Assembly (NCBI GenBank): GCA_009746045.1
Contig: RPFO01000299.1
Location: forward strand, 2,176,130-2,233,629
Length of the DNA: 57,500 nucleotides
Origin: Mesostigma viride
Lineage: Eukaryota; Streptophyta; Mesostigmatophyceae; Mesostigmatales; Mesostigmataceae
Reading direction: 5' to 3'
Each line of letters begins with the position of its first letter. Positions within the stretch are counted from its first letter, which is position 1. A program made the position numbers and the translations under genes. Below the pieces are notes generated by a model. The model saw nothing but the letters and a program-made list of their open reading frames with translations. It searched no databases and was not told where the DNA came from. Positions 53,076 to 57,500 of this stretch are shown here, piece by piece.

Positions 53076-53639
53076 AATTTAGTCTAGTTACCCTGGAGCT
53101 TCACAGTTAATAAACGTGTTTTCCCTTTTTCAATGCATCGGTCATATGCAATGTCGTGGTTTCTTGGTCTTGCACATCTCAATAATGGCGGTGCTAGGCT
53201 TTCACTTGGGTCACCCTTTCAATGTTTTGTACCAGTCAGAAGTATCTTTTTTTATGCCGAGCATGATGTTGTTTGCTATGCCTTTGGTCTGGTTAGGTGT
53301 ACATGTGCACATGCTGCAGCCCAGCGTTTCTAATCATGGTCCTGTTTAATGCCTTTTTTCCCCCTTCCTGGTTTATGCGTGCAGGTAAATGTGCAACGAA
53401 GCACAGTTTGGCAGAGTATATGAAGAACCAAATGATCTACAAGATCTGCCAAACGATGAAGAAACAATCCTCTTTTTGTTGTGATTTATTTTTTGCCTAT
53501 GAATAAAAGATTTTTTAAATAATATTTATCAATGTAATAAATGCACTGATTGTGAGTCATGCCCCTGTTGTAATCATCTTGCATGTCGTATTTCTGTTGG
53601 TCCCTGATAACACCATTTTTTTGTCCCAGAATGGCTGGA

Positions 53640-54020
53640 GAATTCGCCTGTGCATGTTCTTGATTTTCTTGAGATTCTACTCGTTTTTTTGTCCTGAGAT
53701 TTTCTTGAGATTCTACTCGTTTTTTTGTCCTGAGATTGTCCTGAGATTGTCCTGAGATTGTCCTGAGATTTTCACTACAAAGTCAAAATCTCAAGACCTG
53801 AGTTTTTCACCAGAAATCTCAGGACCCGAGGTGTGCACTTACCAGATTTTGTGAAGACGAAAAAAATCAGGAAAAATCAGGGCAATCTCAGGAAAAATTA
53901 AGAAAAATCTCAAGACGATCTCAAGACAATCTCAAGATATCTCAGGATTTCTCAGGATTTCTCAGGATTTCTCAAAAAAAAACTCAGGACGATATCAAGA
54001 AATATCAGGACGAATTTTTT
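53640..54020. repeat. Right subterminal repeat region of the CACTA-like element
   Basis: Tandem TCCTGAGATTGTCCTGAGAT-type units, then CTCAGGATTT-type units in opposite orientation, mirroring 47111-47530. Confidence 0.85.
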
Positions 54021-54037
54021 CCGACTTCCTAGTGTAG

Positions 54038-55725
54038 TTACACGGGTCATGCTCTACAAGGGCAAGGGGTCGGCGCCGCGGATACCGGTGCCCAACTACC
54101 GCGGCCTATCTATGCCTCCAAAGCTGCGTGCTGAAAGTCTTCATGCGTCTCCTGCTGAACCGCATGCGCGCCAGCCTCGATCCCCACCTATAGGTGAGTC
54201 CCAGATGGGCTTCCGTGTTGGTCGCAATTGTGTTATATGGTCACCATTACCGCGCGCCGCCTGATCGAGGAAGTGGGCCGCCTGGCCCCCGGCCTCTCGC
54301 CATTGCTATTGATCTTCGTGGATTACACCAAGGCATTCGATACGGTTATATGGGACGCCCTGTGGGCGGGTGGTCCTTCACCTGTTCCGTGTCCCATCAT
54401 ACATCGTTGAGATCATCCGCCAGTTCTATGAAGCTAGGGTCCCAAAGCCCAGGTCCGTACCGCCGACGGCGTCACTCCGGCGTTCCCCCTGCACAGACTG
54501 TGACCGGGGTGTGGCAGGGCTCAGTGTGCATGCGGCTCTCCCAATATCTATTCATCATTATGGTGGACTATATTATGCGGCGTGCACAAGCCCGCTTCGC
54601 CAGGGTGGAGGGGCGCCCGCCGGGGATCGAGGTCACGGAGTACGCCAGCTACGGCGGGGTTGACCCACCCTACCGCCTGAGCGATCTGATCTACGCTGAT
54701 GACACGACACTCGTGGAAACCCCGGAGTCAGCCCAACTCTGGCTAGACAGCTTATCACTGGAAGCGCGGGCGGTGGGGCTTATGATCAGCAAGAAAACGG
54801 AGGTCATGGCCATGCATCGGCTTCCCTGCTGGGATAGCCCCACCCACCCTCCTCTTGCTGGACGGCAGCCCCGTCCCCCCGGCGACTCGCTTCAAGCTCC
54901 TTGGCAGCTGGCTTCCCTCCACGGCCGACGACATCAACACCCGCATTGGCCAGGCCTGGGCGGCCCTCCGCCGCCTCGACAGCCGGGTTCTGGACCTGCC
55001 GCTACCTGAGTGAGCGACGCAAGCGCATTCTGTTCAAGGCCCTTGTCCTCACTCAGCATCCTCCTTTATGGCTGCGAGGCGTGGACCCTGGACCAGGCGC
55101 TGAGCCAGCAGCTTGACGGCACCGTCACTCGAATGCTCCGTCATATCCTCGGCGTCCGCTACCAAGAACGCCGCGTGGGCCCTGGCAGCCGGGGGGCTTA
55201 AGACGGGCCAACCAGGTAGACACCTCCTCCTATGGCAGGGTACCCTTGTCCCATCGCAACCCACTGGCAAACTTGCGCGCGCCGGGCACCGGCGCGGCGC
55301 GACCCGGACCTATGTGACACAACTGCTTGAAGAAACAGGGCTTCTGGGACTATCCGTACTCCGCGCCCGCATGATTGACAAGGAGAAATGGGCTGCCATC
55401 TGCGATAAGCACCTTCCCGAGGGGTATGCTCCTGTTTTCTCCCCACGGGCCCCGCGGCCCGTTGCTAGCCAGGGTAGAAGTCCGCAGGTGGAGGTTATTG
55501 GTCCTGAGGATAGCCGCTACACTACCGCCTCGTCTGCCATTACAGTAGAGGACAGCTCGGATGAGGATTACATCCCCATCTAGTGCTTAACGGTTGGGGG
55601 ATGATGCAGACGATATTTGTTTAAACTTTTGTGTAATTATTTTTCTAATGAGATTAGCATAGTACTCCGTGGCATGCCTTTGCGCATGACACGCAAGTAC
55701 TTACTTACTTACTTAAGAACGCCGC
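54038..55725 (+). pseudogene. LINE family B ORF2 (RT) fragment and 3' end
   Basis: It starts directly at the transposon edge with VTRVMLYKGKG, then SQMGFRVGRNC, LIFVDYTKAFDTVIWDALW, QYLFIIMVDYIMRRAQARFA, DLIYADDTTLVETPESAQLW, YLSERRKRILFKALVL, ILLYGCEAWTLDQALSQQLD and a C-terminal domain ending VEDSSDEDYIPI (stop 55583). Frames change repeatedly and a piece is missing near 55175. The 3'UTR ends in an ACTT tail (55695-55725). Confidence 0.85.
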
Positions 55726-56420
55726 ACCCGGGCCGAGCTCTACTGCGAGCTCCCTCTTGTCACTCATACCATCCGACACCGCCGCGCCTCCTCTTTGCCG
55801 GCCATCTTGCCCGCACAGACCAGGTGATCAAATACCGATGTGGGCCCTGCCGGGGGGCTTAAGACGGGCCAACCAGGTAGACACCTCAGTCCTCCTATGG
55901 CAGGGTCCCCTTGTCCCATATCGCAAACCACTGGCAAACTTGCGCGTGCCGGGCACCGGCGCGGCGCGACCCGGCTCTACTATGTGACACAACTGCTTGA
56001 AGATGCAGGGCTTCTGGGAATATCCGTACCCCGCGCCCGCATGCATGATTGACAAGGAGAAATGGGCTGCCATCTGCGATAAGCACCTTCCCGAGGGGTA
56101 TGCTCCTGTTTTCTCCCCACGGGCCCCGCGGCCCGTTGCTAGCCAGGGTAGAAGTCCGCAGGTGGAGGTTATTGGTCCTGAGGATAGCCGCTACACTACC
56201 GCCTCGTCTGCCATTACAGTAGAGGACAGCTCGGATGAGGATTACATCCCCATCTATAGTGCTTAACGGTTGGGGATGATGCAGACGATATTTGTTTAAA
56301 CTGGTTGTCTCCATGATATTTTTAACTTTTGTGTAATTATTTTTCTAATGAGATTAGCATAGTACTCCGTGGCATGCCTTTGCGCATGACACGCAAGTAC
56401 TTACCTACTTACTTACTTAC
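55726..56420 (+). pseudogene. Second LINE family B 3' fragment, adjacent copy
   Basis: It begins AAGAACGCCGC right after the previous tail and repeats the C-terminal coding (MIDKEKWAAICDKHLPEGYA ... VEDSSDEDYIPI) and 3'UTR of 55180-55725 at about 95 percent identity, ending in another ACTT tail. A ~25-bp segment starting TGGTTGTCTCCATGATA is present only in this copy. Confidence 0.85.
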
Positions 56421-57370
56421 TCCTGGTTACAGGAGTGTGGGCACCTTGGCCCGAATCGCTGTGAATGCTATACGCGGTCACACGCGGAGCCCCCACAGAC
56501 TTGTGGGTGGTCTCCTTCATCACTAAGTACTTGCCATCTATCCTCATGCGTACCATCTGCCTCCATATTACAGACAAACCAGGAGGCTGCCCGGGTGTGA
56601 ACCCGTCACGTCTAGTGTAGCAGATGTCCATGCCGAGTCTATCACGAAAAGTCCACGGGTGGCGGCCCTGCCGCGCGCGGCCTGGGGCACGCCAGGTGAG
56701 GACATATCGCCCACTGAGGCTGGGCGGGCTTGGTGCCAGCTAGTCTATCTGATGTGTCTACCTGATCTGTGCGGGCCTGGTGCCCGGCTAGGCCCAGGCG
56801 CCTGTGCCTAATAATGTGGGAAACATCGGGCAAATCAGCGTACAAATCCTCATTACTAATGTGCAAACCAAAGGGGATGTTGCCTTGCGCAGCATCTTGG
56901 TGACGTTGCCGTCGAGACGTTGCTCCAGCTCCTGCGTCAGTGTCCAGGTCTCGGCGCCGTAGGTCAGCTAGGATCGTCAGAATGACGACCTTGAAGAGGT
57001 CACGCTTGACGATCCGGGGTAGGGCGGGGTTGCTCCACCAGCGGCGGTGGTCATGGAGTTGCGCCCAAGCCATGCCGATCCGTGTCGTCAGGTCGTCCTC
57101 GCAGGCGGGAAGCCAACTGCCGAGCAGCTTGAAGCGGCCTGAAGTAGGGTAGTTGACCTCAGTCGGTGTCGCCTAAGAGGCGAGGTGTGGGTGGGGGCCC
57201 TGCCATGCCGAGGGCCAGGGCCGCCGTTTTGGGGCTAGGATTTCTAGACCAACCGCCCGAGCCTCGAGCGCCAGGCAGTCCCAGCCAAAGTTGGGCAGAC
57301 TCCGGCTTCTCGATGTCGATGTCGTCGGCATAAATGAGGTCAGCTACTAAATTCTGCTTGTTAGTCGGCC
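56421..57370 (-). pseudogene. Minus-strand LINE ORF2 C-terminal fragment
   Basis: From right to left: DLIYADDIDIEKPESAQLWL (RT catalytic YADD), then TRIGMAWAQLHDHRRWW, KRDLFKVVILTIL and HIIRHRRLGLAGHQARTDQV in shifting frames, down to a stop at 56642. An open segment 56631-56421 (MDICYTRRDGFTPGQPPGLS, YLVMKETTHKSVGAPRV) follows; it may be the ORF2 tail or unrelated. Confidence 0.7.
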
Positions 57371-57500
57371 CCCCTTCTCCAAGCTCGTTCGTGCGGTGTC
57401 AGGGATATGTGCTACATGTACTCCCAATGGAGATATGTTACAACTCAATTTAATTTCATTTCATGCACACTCCCTGCAAGGAGACTCCCGTGCACTTTTA
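57371..57500 (+). repeat. LINE family A 3' end and start of another 3'-end repeat
   Basis: GTGCTACATGTACTCCC and TTACAACTCAATTTAATTTC correspond to the family A terminal motif and tail. CTCCCGTGCACTTTTA at the window edge resembles the other LINE 3' terminus seen at 15070. Confidence 0.5.

Larger units (their letters stand above)
47097..54034 (-). mobile_element. CACTA-like DNA transposon with subterminal repeats
   Basis: The terminal inverted repeats CACTAGGAAGTCGG (47097-47110) and CCGACTTCCTAGTG (54021-54034) match at 14 of 14 positions. Dense CCTGAGATTT/TCTCAGGA motifs in both orientations fill about 420 bp at each end (47111-47530 and 53640-54020), as in En/Spm elements where the regulatory protein binds. 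The interior carries the end of a minus-strand gene that may be a transposase. The usual 3-bp target duplication is not visible; the ends are flanked by TA on both sides. A LINE has inserted inside it. Confidence 0.6.

Noticed and set aside
47094-54037. Three-base target duplication of the CACTA-like element
   Set aside because: The flanks are CTA on the left and TAG on the right, which do not match; only the dinucleotide TA is shared.

Overview
This is a nuclear window from a transposon-rich eukaryote, most likely a chlorophyte green alga. The evidence is one intron-dense host gene with GT-AG introns and GC-rich coding exons, a TGTAA-type polyadenylation signal (the usual green-algal motif) behind it, L1-like LINEs with TTAA or ACTT microsatellite tails, and Copia and Gypsy elements. 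There are no bacterial operons.

Layout. 1-1270: a partial DUF4258-like reading frame, then non-coding sequence and LINE 3' debris. About 1275-15066: a LINE (5'UTR, intact ORF1, frameshifted ORF2) carrying a 98-bp SINE-like insertion in its 5'UTR and a complete 8.5-kb Copia element (2622-11097, minus strand) inside ORF1. Removing the Copia element and one TCAGC target duplication restores ORF1 exactly in frame. 15067-16915: LINE fragments, one with a twin-priming inversion. 17210-26952: a nine-exon ZnT/MTP zinc-transporter gene (minus strand, 538 codons, frame closes exactly), with a 1.7-kb 31-bp satellite filling most of one intron. 27453-27605: a circularly permuted initiator tRNA-Met gene with an upstream TATA box and a downstream T-run. 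27800-29165: LINE and repeat fragments and a tRNA-like remnant. 29165-41560: a minus-strand LINE copy split by a 10.8-kb Gypsy element (30053-40858) that has a chromodomain-like C-terminus, an extra 5' ORF lying inside a predicted intron, and a large extra 3' ORF. 41958-45915: probable hAT remnant. 47097-54034: a CACTA-like DNA transposon with 14-bp perfect inverted termini and dense subterminal repeats, itself interrupted by an ORF1-only LINE. 54038-57500: degenerate LINE ORF2 fragments in both orientations.

How it works together. Only the zinc transporter and the permuted tRNA look like functional host genes. Most of the rest is layered transposon insertion: SINE and Copia into a LINE, Gypsy into a LINE, LINE into a CACTA-like element. 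The most notable observations are the permuted tRNA-iMet gene; the Gypsy element's one-donor, two-acceptor splicing layout around two accessory ORFs; and the Copia element's in-frame UGA-CUAG gag-pol junction, retropepsin-like domain between integrase and RT, and extra ORF upstream of gag.
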